This document shows, piece by piece, positions 11,120 through 19,346 of a stretch of 64,000 bases of DNA. The notes under the pieces were generated by a model. That model saw only the letters and a program-made list of their open reading frames with translations, was not told where the DNA came from and made no database searches. Within the stretch, counting starts at the first letter, position 1; each line of letters opens with the position of its first letter. Origin of the DNA: Candidatus Ozemobacteraceae bacterium (GTDB taxonomy: Bacteria; Muiribacteriota; Ozemobacteria; Ozemobacterales; Ozemobacteraceae); contig DAOSOK010000030.1 of the NCBI GenBank assembly GCA_035373905.1, forward strand, positions 3,133 to 67,132, written 5' to 3'. A program made the position numbers and the translations under genes.

Positions 11120-11188
11120 TTGACGGGTTGAGCCGAAATCGGATACTATACCGCTGGACGGTATATAAATTTAACCGTCCGGACGGTT
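11120..11188 (+). promoter_or_regulatory. Efflux operon promoter with two operator-like palindromes
   Basis: A sigma70-like promoter can be drawn as TTGACG (11120-11125), 18-bp spacer, TACTAT (11144-11149). An imperfect inverted repeat ATACCG-N5-CGGTAT (11148-11164) overlaps and follows the -10. A perfect 16-bp palindrome AACCGTCCGGACGGTT sits at 11173-11188. The half-sites share the CCG/CGG core. Placement just before a TetR gene suggests autorepression and control of the whole efflux operon. Confidence 0.6.
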
Positions 11189-11237
11189 TAACAGAATGCG
11201 CATCCGCCGGGATGCATTCATCAAGGAGGCTTACAGC

Positions 11238-11798
11238 ATGAGTCCAAGAGTGAACTGCCGGGATCTGATCCTGGACGCCGCGGAAAAAATCGCCATCCAC
11301 GAGGGCATCGTCAACCTGACGCTCGACGGCGTTGCAAAGCTCTCCGGTGTCAGCAAAGGGGGGCTGCTGTACCACTTCCCCTCCAAAGAGGCCCTGATCG
11401 AAGCCATGATGCAGCGGCTGGATATCCGCATGACGGACGAGTTCAACGCCCTGCGGCTCAAGTATCCCGATACCCCTGACCGGGATGCCCGCATCTACGT
11501 CCAGCAGGCGCTGAACAATCCGCGACCGGAGCGGCTCGTCGCATCGATCCTCGTCGTCGCCGCCTCCGCCCCAGGGAAAGTGGAGTTCCTCAAGCGGATC
11601 ACGGCGAGCAGGATGTCGAAAATAGCCAACGTCAGCCCCCAGGCAAAGATCGCCTGCCTCGCGGCCGATTCCCTCTGGCTGTTCGAGTTTCTCGGCCTCT
11701 CCACGTATTCGGAAGCAGAGCGCCAGGAGCTCATTGCCGAGATCATGCGCATGGCCGGTTCAACCTCCACCAGCAAAAAGCCCGCAGGAAAAAAATAA
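11238..11798 (+). CDS. TetR/AcrR-family transcriptional regulator
   Basis: The 186-residue protein has the TetR helix-turn-helix at about residues 8-52 (ILDAAEKIAIHEG, then LSGVSKGGLLYHFPSKEALI). The ligand-binding domain is divergent, like that of the TetR_C_37-type regulators. The start at ATG 11238 is chosen because AAGGAGG lies eight bases upstream; a longer frame from 11196 would overlap the operators. It is followed by OMF, MFP and RND genes and preceded by palindromes, so it is the likely repressor of this efflux pump, released by an unknown ligand. Confidence 0.9.
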   Translation: MSPRVNCRDLILDAAEKIAIHEGIVNLTLDGVAKLSGVSKGGLLYHFPSKEALIEAMMQRLDIRMTDEFNALRLKYPDTPDRDARIYVQQALNNPRPERLVASILVVAASAPGKVEFLKRITASRMSKIANVSPQAKIACLAADSLWLFEFLGLSTYSEAERQELIAEIMRMAGSTSTSKKPAGKK

Positions 11799-11865
11799 CG
11801 GCGGCTCAATCAGGAAAGGTTGTCATGAAAGGCCGGATTGCCTCGTCATCCGGAGAGTGAACACG

Positions 11866-13314
11866 ATGTTTTGCCCTACCAGGAGCCACAGCCCTTTTCA
11901 CACAATCCTCCTCACCCTTCTCCTTGCCTCCTCCCGCCTCGCAGCGGCCGAGCCGGCCCCCGTTCAACCGGCTGACGTCATGGCCCGCGCGGAAGAGGCC
12001 TCGGCGACCCGGGCTCTGCTCGCGGAACTCTTTCCCGACGTGCAGCGTCAGAACGAGTCCGATAGCGACCAGGCCGGCATGTTCGATCTGGAAGACTGTC
12101 TGCATGCGGCTCTCGAATCGAATCTCGACGTCGGTGCCTCGAAGAAATCGGTCGGCATCGCACGCAGCCAGGTTTCTCAGGCTCGCAGCGCGGCCCGGCC
12201 GCGTCTCAATGTGCAGGCCGAGCAGGTTCATGTCGACAGGCTGACGAGTTTCGGCACGCTCTCCATCGGGGATAAAGACCCCGCGTATTCCCACGCGGTT
12301 CTCCAGCAGCCCCTCTTCACCTCCGGCCGGATCGAACTGGGGATCGCGGCATCGCGGGACAATCAGAAAGCCGCCGAGTGGGGTGTCCGGGCGACGAAGG
12401 AGGATGTGATCCTCCGGACCATCAAGGGGTATCTCGCCGTCCTGTCACAAAACAACCGTCTCCGCATCGCAAGCGAAAGCCTGCAGGTGTACCTCGAGCA
12501 CCTGGCCCTGACGGAAGACCTGGCCAAAGGCGGCGTCATTCTCAGCACGGATGTCGCCACGACGCGGGTCAAGATGCTGGAAGCCCGGCAGAAGGTGCTC
12601 GAAGAGGAAAACGCGCTCGAAATCCGCCGGGAATCGCTCGCCGAGCTGATCGGCATGCCAACGGACTCCCTCGCCCGGGTGAAACAGATCGATGCCTGGA
12701 GCCTCGCCGCCATCACCCCGGAAGGCCCTGCCACGATGAGCGTCGGCCTGCTTCCCGAGCTCGAAGGGCTGTCCACGACGGGAAAAATGCTCCGAAAGCG
12801 CGTGCTCGCCGAGCAGCGCGGCCGGCTTCCGTCCATCGTATTCCAGGCCAAATGGGATTCCGGCAGCAGTTTCAAGACGAATTTTCCCAACTGGAACGCT
12901 GCGGTGGCCATCGACCTTCCCGTCTTCGACGGCGGGATCTCTCGCGCAAAAGCCGAACAGGCACGCCGGGAGCTCGAAAAAACGAACCTGCTCCGGGAGC
13001 AGACCAGCCGGAAACTCGGCCTCGCGGCGCAGACCAGCTATCTGAAGGTGCAGGAGATCGCCCGGAAGATCGGCCTCGCCATCGAGGCCCTGAAAACGGC
13101 GCACGAGAACCTCGAACAGAACCGCATCAACTATCAGGCGGGAACCGTTCTCAACACGGATGTCCTCAACGCCCAGCTCCTGTATTCGGACGCCCGCGTC
13201 CGGGTGAACAACGCCGTCTACGAGTATCTGGAAAATCTCGCGGCGTATTACCGGCATACGGGGAATATTGAAGAATATCTTTCGAAGATCCTGCATCTTT
13301 CCATCGAACTCTGA
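11866..13314 (+). CDS. TolC-family outer-membrane efflux protein
   Basis: The 482-residue protein has an N-terminal signal peptide (hydrophobic stretch TILLTLLLASS, cleavage near AAAEP) and two OEP repeats rich in helical heptads, the usual TolC pattern. It should form the trimeric outer-membrane and periplasmic channel of the pump encoded with the next two genes. The start at ATG 11866 is chosen because the signal peptide begins there, although the frame is open further upstream. It is 67 bp after the TetR stop and 27 bp before the adaptor gene. Confidence 0.93.
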   Translation: MFCPTRSHSPFHTILLTLLLASSRLAAAEPAPVQPADVMARAEEASATRALLAELFPDVQRQNESDSDQAGMFDLEDCLHAALESNLDVGASKKSVGIARSQVSQARSAARPRLNVQAEQVHVDRLTSFGTLSIGDKDPAYSHAVLQQPLFTSGRIELGIAASRDNQKAAEWGVRATKEDVILRTIKGYLAVLSQNNRLRIASESLQVYLEHLALTEDLAKGGVILSTDVATTRVKMLEARQKVLEEENALEIRRESLAELIGMPTDSLARVKQIDAWSLAAITPEGPATMSVGLLPELEGLSTTGKMLRKRVLAEQRGRLPSIVFQAKWDSGSSFKTNFPNWNAAVAIDLPVFDGGISRAKAEQARRELEKTNLLREQTSRKLGLAAQTSYLKVQEIARKIGLAIEALKTAHENLEQNRINYQAGTVLNTDVLNAQLLYSDARVRVNNAVYEYLENLAAYYRHTGNIEEYLSKILHLSIEL

Positions 13315-13341
13315 CAGCGACATCAGCACGGAGAACCCACC

Positions 13342-14607
13342 ATGAAAAAATATATTGTTGCATGCATTATTCTTGTCGTTCTGCTTGCCATAAGCGTTTC
13401 CGCACGCATCAGCACGATCCGGAACACGCCTCCGGCACCGAGTATCGCCTCGTTCCAGGCCGCCCGCGGTATTCCCATCACCGTCGCAGCTCCCCGCCGG
13501 GAAGCCCTGAAGCTTCAGTACGAGCTCCTGGGCACTATCGAGCCGGTGCAGGAAGTCGAGGTCGTGGCGAAGGTCGGGGAAACGATCACCAGTTCCTCCC
13601 TTGCCCTGGGCCGATCGTGCAGGAAGGGCGAGGCGCTGGTGACGCTGTATGACGGGGAGATCGCCGCGCAGGTCCGTCTGGCCGAAGCCGTCGTGGCCCA
13701 GGCCCGCTCCGGGCTGGACAAGCTGGCCTCCGGCGCCCGCCCCCAGGAGCGCCGACAGACAGAGGCTGGCCTGGCAGCGGCGCAGGCGCAGTATGAAAGT
13801 GCCGCGAAGGAGTATGAGCGGACGGCGACGTTGCTCGAAAAAAAGGCAATCCCCGCGCAGAAGGCCGAAAAGGCCGTCGCCGCTTTCGAGGCGGCAAAAG
13901 CCGATCTCGAAGCTGCCCGGCAACGCGTCAGCATGGTCCGGGAGGGAACGCGGCGCGAGGACATCCTCACCGCCGAGGCCGTCCTGAAGCAGGCGCTCGC
14001 CAATCTGGAGCTCACGAAGATCCGGCTCCAGTACACGCGCATCGCATCGCCCATCGACGGCGTCGTCTCGCGCGTCTTCAAACAGGCCGGCGAACAGACA
14101 GACAAGGACAAGCCCGTGTTCACCGTCGTCTCGACGGACCAGCTGCAGATCGTCGTGGATGTTCCGCGCGAGATTATCCGTCGGATCACCCCCGAGTCCC
14201 CGGTCCGGGTCAGGAGCGTGAACGAAGGAACCGAAGTCACCGGCCGGATCGTGGAGATTCAGCCCGACGCCGATCCGGTCACCCGCACCTTCCCGGTGAA
14301 GATCGCCTTCGAGAATACCGGCGGCGTCTTCCGCGCCGGTTCGTTTGAACGGGCCATCTTCGATCTGGAAACCCGTCCCGACACCCTGACGCTGCCACGC
14401 GAATGCATCATCGATCAGAACGGCAACTCCGGCGTGTATGTGGCCGAGGCCGGCACCGTGAAGTTCCAGGCCGTGACAACCGGGTTGAGCGGCAAGGAGC
14501 GTATCGAGGTCCTTCAGGGCGTCAGCGCCTCGGATTCCGTGGTCCTCACCGGCCGCGATCGGGTGAAGGCCGGCGCGGCCGTGGATGTGACAGAGAAGGT
14601 GAGTTGA
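13342..14607 (+). CDS. RND efflux periplasmic adaptor (membrane fusion protein)
   Basis: This 421-residue HlyD/AcrA-type adaptor has an N-terminal membrane anchor (YIVACIILVVLLAISV) rather than a lipobox. It has a lipoyl/barrel-sandwich half (EVVAKVGETITS), a long alpha-hairpin with repeated Ala/Glu/Lys heptads (about 105-225) and the second lipoyl half (IASPIDGVVSRVFKQAGEQ). Beta-barrel and membrane-proximal domains follow. It should link the inner-membrane pump to the TolC-like channel. Its stop TGA (14605-14607) directly abuts the pump gene ATG. Confidence 0.94.
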   Translation: MKKYIVACIILVVLLAISVSARISTIRNTPPAPSIASFQAARGIPITVAAPRREALKLQYELLGTIEPVQEVEVVAKVGETITSSSLALGRSCRKGEALVTLYDGEIAAQVRLAEAVVAQARSGLDKLASGARPQERRQTEAGLAAAQAQYESAAKEYERTATLLEKKAIPAQKAEKAVAAFEAAKADLEAARQRVSMVREGTRREDILTAEAVLKQALANLELTKIRLQYTRIASPIDGVVSRVFKQAGEQTDKDKPVFTVVSTDQLQIVVDVPREIIRRITPESPVRVRSVNEGTEVTGRIVEIQPDADPVTRTFPVKIAFENTGGVFRAGSFERAIFDLETRPDTLTLPRECIIDQNGNSGVYVAEAGTVKFQAVTTGLSGKERIEVLQGVSASDSVVLTGRDRVKAGAAVDVTEKVS

Positions 14608-17600
14608 ATGAACATGATCGAAACGCTGGTCAGGCGGCCCGTTCTGACCACGATGCTGCTCCTGTTCCTGGTCGTGATGGGGGTGTATTCCTACGGCCTG
14701 ATTCCCCTGAACATGCTCCCGAGCTTCGATATCCCCCTCATCACCGTCGTCACGGTGTATCCGGGCGCATCCCCGGAAAACATCGAAACGCTGGTCTCCA
14801 AGCCGATCGAAGACGCCGTCAGCGCGATCAACGGCATCGACGAGCTCAAGTCGAACTCGTATGAAGGCGCTTCCAACGTCATCATCAAGTTCAATGAAAA
14901 CGTCGACGTCGACGAAGTCGCGGCAGACGTCCGCGAGAAGGTGTCGGCGATCCGGAACGATCTCCCGGCGGATGCGAAGGAACCGGTCATCCTCAAGCTC
15001 GACATCAACGCGATGCCGATTCTCAGTATCGCCATCTCGGGGGACCGGTCGGTCGAATCGACGTACAAGATCGCCGAGGATTTCATCGAGGATGAGGTTC
15101 TCAAGACGCCGGGCGTTGCCGATGTCGAGTTCATCGGCGGGCGGAAGCGGGAGCTCCAGGTTTTCGTGAACCAGGATATTCTCCGCGCCTACCATCTCTC
15201 CCCGATGACCCTCGCAGGGATCATCGCCCAGAAAAGCCTCAACATCCCAAGTGGCCATATCACCCAGAATAGAACCGAGTATTCGATCCGCATGGACGGC
15301 GAGTTCGCTTCCATCGACGATATCCGGAACCTGCCGATCCCCGTTTCGAACGGCCGCAGCATCCCTCTCGGCCAGCTTGCGAAGGTGACGGACGATTTCG
15401 AGGAGCTGCGCGAATCGGTCAGGCTCAACGGCAAGAGCGCCGTCGCCATGATCGTCAAGAAGCGGGCCGACGCGAACTCCGTCAGCACCGCGAAAGCCGT
15501 TCTCGACGCCCTGGAAGCCCTTCGCAGAAAGCTCCCTTCCGATCTCAGTATTACGCCGATCCGCAACACGTCGACATTCATCCTGGAGTCGTCGGAGGAC
15601 CTGAACGGCAATATTTTCTCCGGCATCCTCATCACCGCCCTCGTCCTCTTCCTGTTCCTGCACTCGTTCAAGGCGACCGTCGTTTCCATCATCTCGATTC
15701 CCGTCTCGATCATCGCAAGCTATTCGCTCATCTATTTTTCCGGGTTTTCGCTGAACATGATGACACAGATGGCGCTGGCGATCAGCATCGGCGTTCTCGT
15801 GAACAACGCCATCGTCGTCCTCGAGAACATCTACGTCCACCTGCAGAGGAAGGAAGCCCCGATCGATGCGGCCGTCAGGGGAACGGGAGAGATCCTGGTC
15901 GCCGTTTCCGGCTGCACGCTCACGAACGTGGTCGTGTTCACACCCATCGCCTTCATGACCGGCATGGTCGGCCAGTTCTTCTACGAGTTCGGTCTGACGG
16001 TCACGTTCGCCACGTTCGTCTCGCTCCTGGCGGCATTCACCGTGACCCCGATGGGCGCGGCCTATTTCATGTCCGGCAGGGACGCCGACCCGCAGGCCAA
16101 GAGCGGATTTGGCAAGCTCTGGGACAGGGTCTATGGGGTTCTCGAACAGGATTACGGCCGGATCCTCGCGAAAGCATTCAACCACCGCTGGACGATCGTC
16201 ACGGTATCGGCACTGCTCGTCGCCTCGACCTTCCTGCTCACTCCCTACATCGGATTCGAGTTCGTGACGGAGGCGGACCAGCACGAGTTCGACATCACGC
16301 TCAAGATGCAGCCCGGCACATCGCTGAGCGAGACGGACACAGCCCTCGGGAAAATCGAGGGTATTCTTTCGGCCATCCCCGGCGTGAAGCATGTTTTCAC
16401 GAAGCTCGGAAAGACCGAGTCTCTCGTCGGCGGCTCATCGACCGGGACGAACATCGGCGAAATCAGCGTCAAGCTCGAAGACACGGCAGGACCCACCAAT
16501 GCCTTCATCGCGAGCATCTCGTCAGGCATCGCGAAAATCCCCGGGGTCGAGCTGAACATGCGCAAAACCAGCGTCATGGGCTCCTCGGAGTCCCCCCTGC
16601 AGATCGATATCACCGGTGACAGCCTCGCCGAGCTGCAGAAGATCGAGAAGCAGGTCCTGCTGATCGCCCGCGAGACGCCCGGCACCACCGACGTCCAGAG
16701 CAGCTGGCAATCCGGCAAGCCCGAACTGCGCGTTCTCCCGAAGCGGGACGAGCTCGTCCGGTATGGTGTGACGGAAGCGTTCCTGGCAACCACGCTCCGC
16801 AACTACTACGAAGGCAGTATCGCCACCGTCTACCGGGAAGGCGACGACGAGTATGACATCCGGCTGAAGCTCGACAGTGAAGCACGACGGGACGTGGGAA
16901 ACCTCGCCAGGCTCGTTGTCGTCACCCCCGGCGGCGCGACGGTCCCCCTCACCCAGCTTGCCCGCATCGAGGAGGCATTCGGGCCGTCCCAGATCAACCG
17001 GAAGTCCCGGACCAAGCTCATCACGATCTCGGGCAACCTGATGAATCGAAGCCTCGGCGAAGTCATGAACGACATCCGGGCGAAAACCGACGCCATCGAC
17101 CTTCCGCCGGGATACTCGATCGCTTTTGCCGGCACCGGCGAGCGGATGGGCGAATCGTTCCAGAGCCTTGCCGTCACGCTCGTTCTCGCTCTCGTTCTGA
17201 CCTACATGCTTCTCGCAGCCCTCCTGGAATCCTTCATCCATCCGTTCACGATCCTTCTCACCTTCCCGCTCGCGTTCGGCGGTATTTTCCTCGGGCTGTT
17301 CCTGACCGGGAACACGCTGAGCATCTTCTCCCTGATGGGCGTCATCATGCTGGTCGGGATCGTCGTCAACAACGGCATCCTGCTGATCGAGGAGTACAAG
17401 CTTCGCATCGAAAGCGGCCTCGATCGGCTCCAGGCCGTTCTCCAGGGATCGCAGGCCAAGCTGCGTCCCATCATCATGACCACGATCGCCTCCGTCGCGG
17501 CCATGCTCCCCCTGGCGCTCGGAAACGGTTCCGGTGGTGAGATGCGCTCCGGCATGGCGGTCGTCCAGATCGGCGGGCTGCTCGTTTCCGGTCTGCTTTC

Positions 17601-17661
17601 GCTCTTCATCATCCCGATCGTCTACCACGAGGTCGAAACACGCCTGCTTCGGAACTCATGA
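14608..17661 (+). CDS. RND efflux permease with Asn-Asn in place of the TM4 Asp pair
   Basis: The 1017-residue inner-membrane pump has 12 predicted helices and two large periplasmic loops, close to the normal length for the HAE1 group. The first helix and PN1 entry (TVYPGASPENIE) are typical. The oddity is in TM4: where AcrB-like pumps have an Asp-Asp proton relay in LLVDDAIVVVEN, this protein has GVLVNNAIVVLEN (N399, N400). In TM10 the relay Lys of AcrB is also absent (GIVVNNGILLIEE; N921, N922). The fold and operon context are clear, but the energy coupling is not explained by the standard relay. Confidence 0.93.
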   Translation: MNMIETLVRRPVLTTMLLLFLVVMGVYSYGLIPLNMLPSFDIPLITVVTVYPGASPENIETLVSKPIEDAVSAINGIDELKSNSYEGASNVIIKFNENVDVDEVAADVREKVSAIRNDLPADAKEPVILKLDINAMPILSIAISGDRSVESTYKIAEDFIEDEVLKTPGVADVEFIGGRKRELQVFVNQDILRAYHLSPMTLAGIIAQKSLNIPSGHITQNRTEYSIRMDGEFASIDDIRNLPIPVSNGRSIPLGQLAKVTDDFEELRESVRLNGKSAVAMIVKKRADANSVSTAKAVLDALEALRRKLPSDLSITPIRNTSTFILESSEDLNGNIFSGILITALVLFLFLHSFKATVVSIISIPVSIIASYSLIYFSGFSLNMMTQMALAISIGVLVNNAIVVLENIYVHLQRKEAPIDAAVRGTGEILVAVSGCTLTNVVVFTPIAFMTGMVGQFFYEFGLTVTFATFVSLLAAFTVTPMGAAYFMSGRDADPQAKSGFGKLWDRVYGVLEQDYGRILAKAFNHRWTIVTVSALLVASTFLLTPYIGFEFVTEADQHEFDITLKMQPGTSLSETDTALGKIEGILSAIPGVKHVFTKLGKTESLVGGSSTGTNIGEISVKLEDTAGPTNAFIASISSGIAKIPGVELNMRKTSVMGSSESPLQIDITGDSLAELQKIEKQVLLIARETPGTTDVQSSWQSGKPELRVLPKRDELVRYGVTEAFLATTLRNYYEGSIATVYREGDDEYDIRLKLDSEARRDVGNLARLVVVTPGGATVPLTQLARIEEAFGPSQINRKSRTKLITISGNLMNRSLGEVMNDIRAKTDAIDLPPGYSIAFAGTGERMGESFQSLAVTLVLALVLTYMLLAALLESFIHPFTILLTFPLAFGGIFLGLFLTGNTLSIFSLMGVIMLVGIVVNNGILLIEEYKLRIESGLDRLQAVLQGSQAKLRPIIMTTIASVAAMLPLALGNGSGGEMRSGMAVVQIGGLLVSGLLSLFIIPIVYHEVETRLLRNS

Positions 17662-17700
17662 CCGCATGAGTCCTGATGGTTGTCGAAAGGAGTCACCCCC

Positions 17701-18048
17701 ATGACACGCCATCCTTTCCCGTTTCTTCCGGTCCTTCTCCTGTTCGTGTTCGGCCTGCTTCCGGCATTTGCCCTGGCCGGGGATTATCACCTCGACGTGA
17801 AAATCTGCAACGATCGGGGCGAGGAGTTCGATTTCGTGTTCCGTCTCGACACACGCGAGGGAAACTCTTTCAAGAGTGACCCATATACTTCCATACAGCC
17901 GTATCTGATCCGTATCCGACAAATCTGCGCAGACAAGTGCGGTTACGCAGAAAGTGAGTATGGGCCTGAGTATTATCGGATGGTCTCGATCTCACGATAT
18001 TCATTCACGCTGCTGGATGATCACGGACGTATCATTCTGCGAACATGA
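17701..18048 (+). CDS. Small secreted protein of unknown function
   Basis: The 115-residue product has a signal peptide (FPFLPVLLLFVFGLLPAFA, cleavage near ALAG) and a mature part of about 90 residues with three Cys (CND, ICADKC). No family is recognised. AAAGGAG lies eight bases before ATG 17701, which is better than the upstream in-frame codon at 17680. It follows the RND gene by 39 bp and could be co-transcribed. The mature domain looks beta-rich (HLDVKIC, FDFVFRLDT, YSFTLLDDHGRIILRT). Confidence 0.7.
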   Translation: MTRHPFPFLPVLLLFVFGLLPAFALAGDYHLDVKICNDRGEEFDFVFRLDTREGNSFKSDPYTSIQPYLIRIRQICADKCGYAESEYGPEYYRMVSISRYSFTLLDDHGRIILRT

Positions 18049-18111
18049 GCCACCGTTGCTTCTGAAGACTGGCGTGAAGAAAGACCTCGAGGGAAGTCGC
18101 CGAAACGATGT

Positions 18112-18633
18112 TCAGTGAACGTCACCGATGCGGAACACGTTCAGGCGTTTCAGGGTTTCGGAGAGATTCAGCTCGAATTCGAGTTTCACGTCACCGATCT
18201 CGTAGACCAGGAGAATTTCATACTCATCCGTATCAAGAAGGTTCGGGGCACCGAGCGCAACCATGAGTCCGTCTTTCGTCGTCGTTTTGCCGATCTCCAG
18301 AGTCTCGCCGCCGGCGCGGAAGTGCACCGTCGGGGATCTGAACTCGTCGTCCAGCTCGTCGTCGAAGATGAACGCTATGTAGTCAATGCGGTCCCCCTCG
18401 GTCTCGAACACAACACCGTGAGATATATATTTAAATACATTGTAATAAACAGGACGGGTGTTGTCGGGTTTCCCGAACTCTTCGAGCCGCTCGAATCGGT
18501 CGCCGAGGGCGACGCCGTTCAGCGCACGGGATTCGAGGTCGAACCGGAGGCGGATCGACTCTCGAACGAGCCACCGTGCCGTCGGGTCGGGCCCCAGATA
18601 TCTGCGCAGCATCCTGATCAGAGCATCGAACAT
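18112..18633 (-). CDS. Conserved-looking cytoplasmic protein, function unknown
   Basis: The 173-residue protein has no signal peptide or membrane segment. The central part is beta-rich and acidic (FIFDDELDDEF), with a motif GVALGDRFERLEEFGKPDN that resembles the repeated-strand small proteins found near toxins and immunity genes. I cannot name a family. GGGAGG sits just before ATG 18633. An AT-rich codon patch (TATTACAATGTATTTAAATA region, 18425-18450) interrupts otherwise GC-rich coding. It is convergent with the small secreted protein at 17701. Confidence 0.65.
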   Translation of the reverse strand: MFDALIRMLRRYLGPDPTARWLVRESIRLRFDLESRALNGVALGDRFERLEEFGKPDNTRPVYYNVFKYISHGVVFETEGDRIDYIAFIFDDELDDEFRSPTVHFRAGGETLEIGKTTTKDGLMVALGAPNLLDTDEYEILLVYEIGDVKLEFELNLSETLKRLNVFRIGDVH

Positions 18634-18749
18634 TCTCGCCTCCCGGGCTCACACACAGATCGGCAGCATCCGCCTCAGCCGGGCACGCTATGCAAAGCAT
18701 ACCGCCAGAAACACGGGAACCAGAGGCACGGCTCTCCGAAGATCGGCCG

Positions 18750-19142
18750 TCACCGCTCACCCGACGGGGCAAGGGTCTCCCAGATTGCGACGGCGGTGGA
18801 GCTGGCGCGGGCGTGAGAGATCGAGAGATGAATCTTCCAGGGCTGGTGGCGGTCGACGTGGGCCGCATAATGAGGGCCGAGCTCGACGTGGGGAAACGCC
18901 CGGTCGCCCGAGAGCAGCTCGATCTGGCGCCAGGCCATGAAGCCGGGGAAGCCGAGCGCCTTGAACACGGCCTCCTTCGCGGCGAACCGAGCCGCCCAGC
19001 CCTGGAGGTTCCGCTGTCGCTCCCGCCCCTCGGCAAGTTCGCGTTCGGAGAAGATGCGCGCGAGGAACCGGTCGCCGAACCGCTCGACGGAGCGGGCAAA
19101 CCGCTCATGCTCGACCAGATCGATCCCCACCCCCAGAATCAT
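18750..19142 (-). CDS. acpS: Holo-[acyl-carrier-protein] synthase (AcpS)
   Basis: This 130-residue 4'-phosphopantetheinyl transferase moves the phosphopantetheine arm from CoA to acyl carrier protein in fatty acid synthesis. The N-terminal motif GVGIDLVEHERF carries the Mg-binding Asp8, and WAARFAAKEAVFKALG carries the catalytic Glu and Lys. SISHA follows near the C-terminus. ATG 19142 is chosen because it gives the canonical N-terminus and has GGAGG seven bases upstream; a longer frame to 19175 lacks family support. Confidence 0.95.
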   Translation of the reverse strand: MILGVGIDLVEHERFARSVERFGDRFLARIFSERELAEGRERQRNLQGWAARFAAKEAVFKALGFPGFMAWRQIELLSGDRAFPHVELGPHYAAHVDRHQPWKIHLSISHARASSTAVAIWETLAPSGER

Positions 19143-19169
19143 CACGAACCTCCACCAGGAAAGAAGCTT

Positions 19170-19320
19170 CACCACAGAGTCACAGAGACACAGAGACAGG
19201 GACCTTCGCCCGGAACTATTCCCGAAAATCGTGCATCACAGAGTTATGGAGAAACAAGCATCCCCGAGATTTCTTCGCAAAAAGAGGTTCTCTGGGCCTC
19301 TGTGTCTCTGTGGTTCGTGT
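19170..19320. repeat. Inverted CTCTGTG-type repeat pair
   Basis: ACCACAGAGTCACAGAGACA (from about 19172) and its complement-like partner CTCTGTGTCTCTGTGGTTCG (from about 19297) face each other across roughly 100 bp between acpS and the ABC operon end. Sequences of this type are dispersed in many bacterial genomes. The pair could form a large hairpin at the end of the binding-protein transcript. Confidence 0.6.
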
Positions 19321-19346
19321 TTTTTGTATCCCGCTGTCCTTCAAGG

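Noticed and set aside
12445..16392. A 1315-codon open frame on the minus strand opposite the efflux genes
   Set aside because: It is a mirror of strong GC codon bias. The plus strand encodes clear TolC, adaptor and RND proteins across it, and the minus frame is full of Asp/Gly/Arg runs with no domain.
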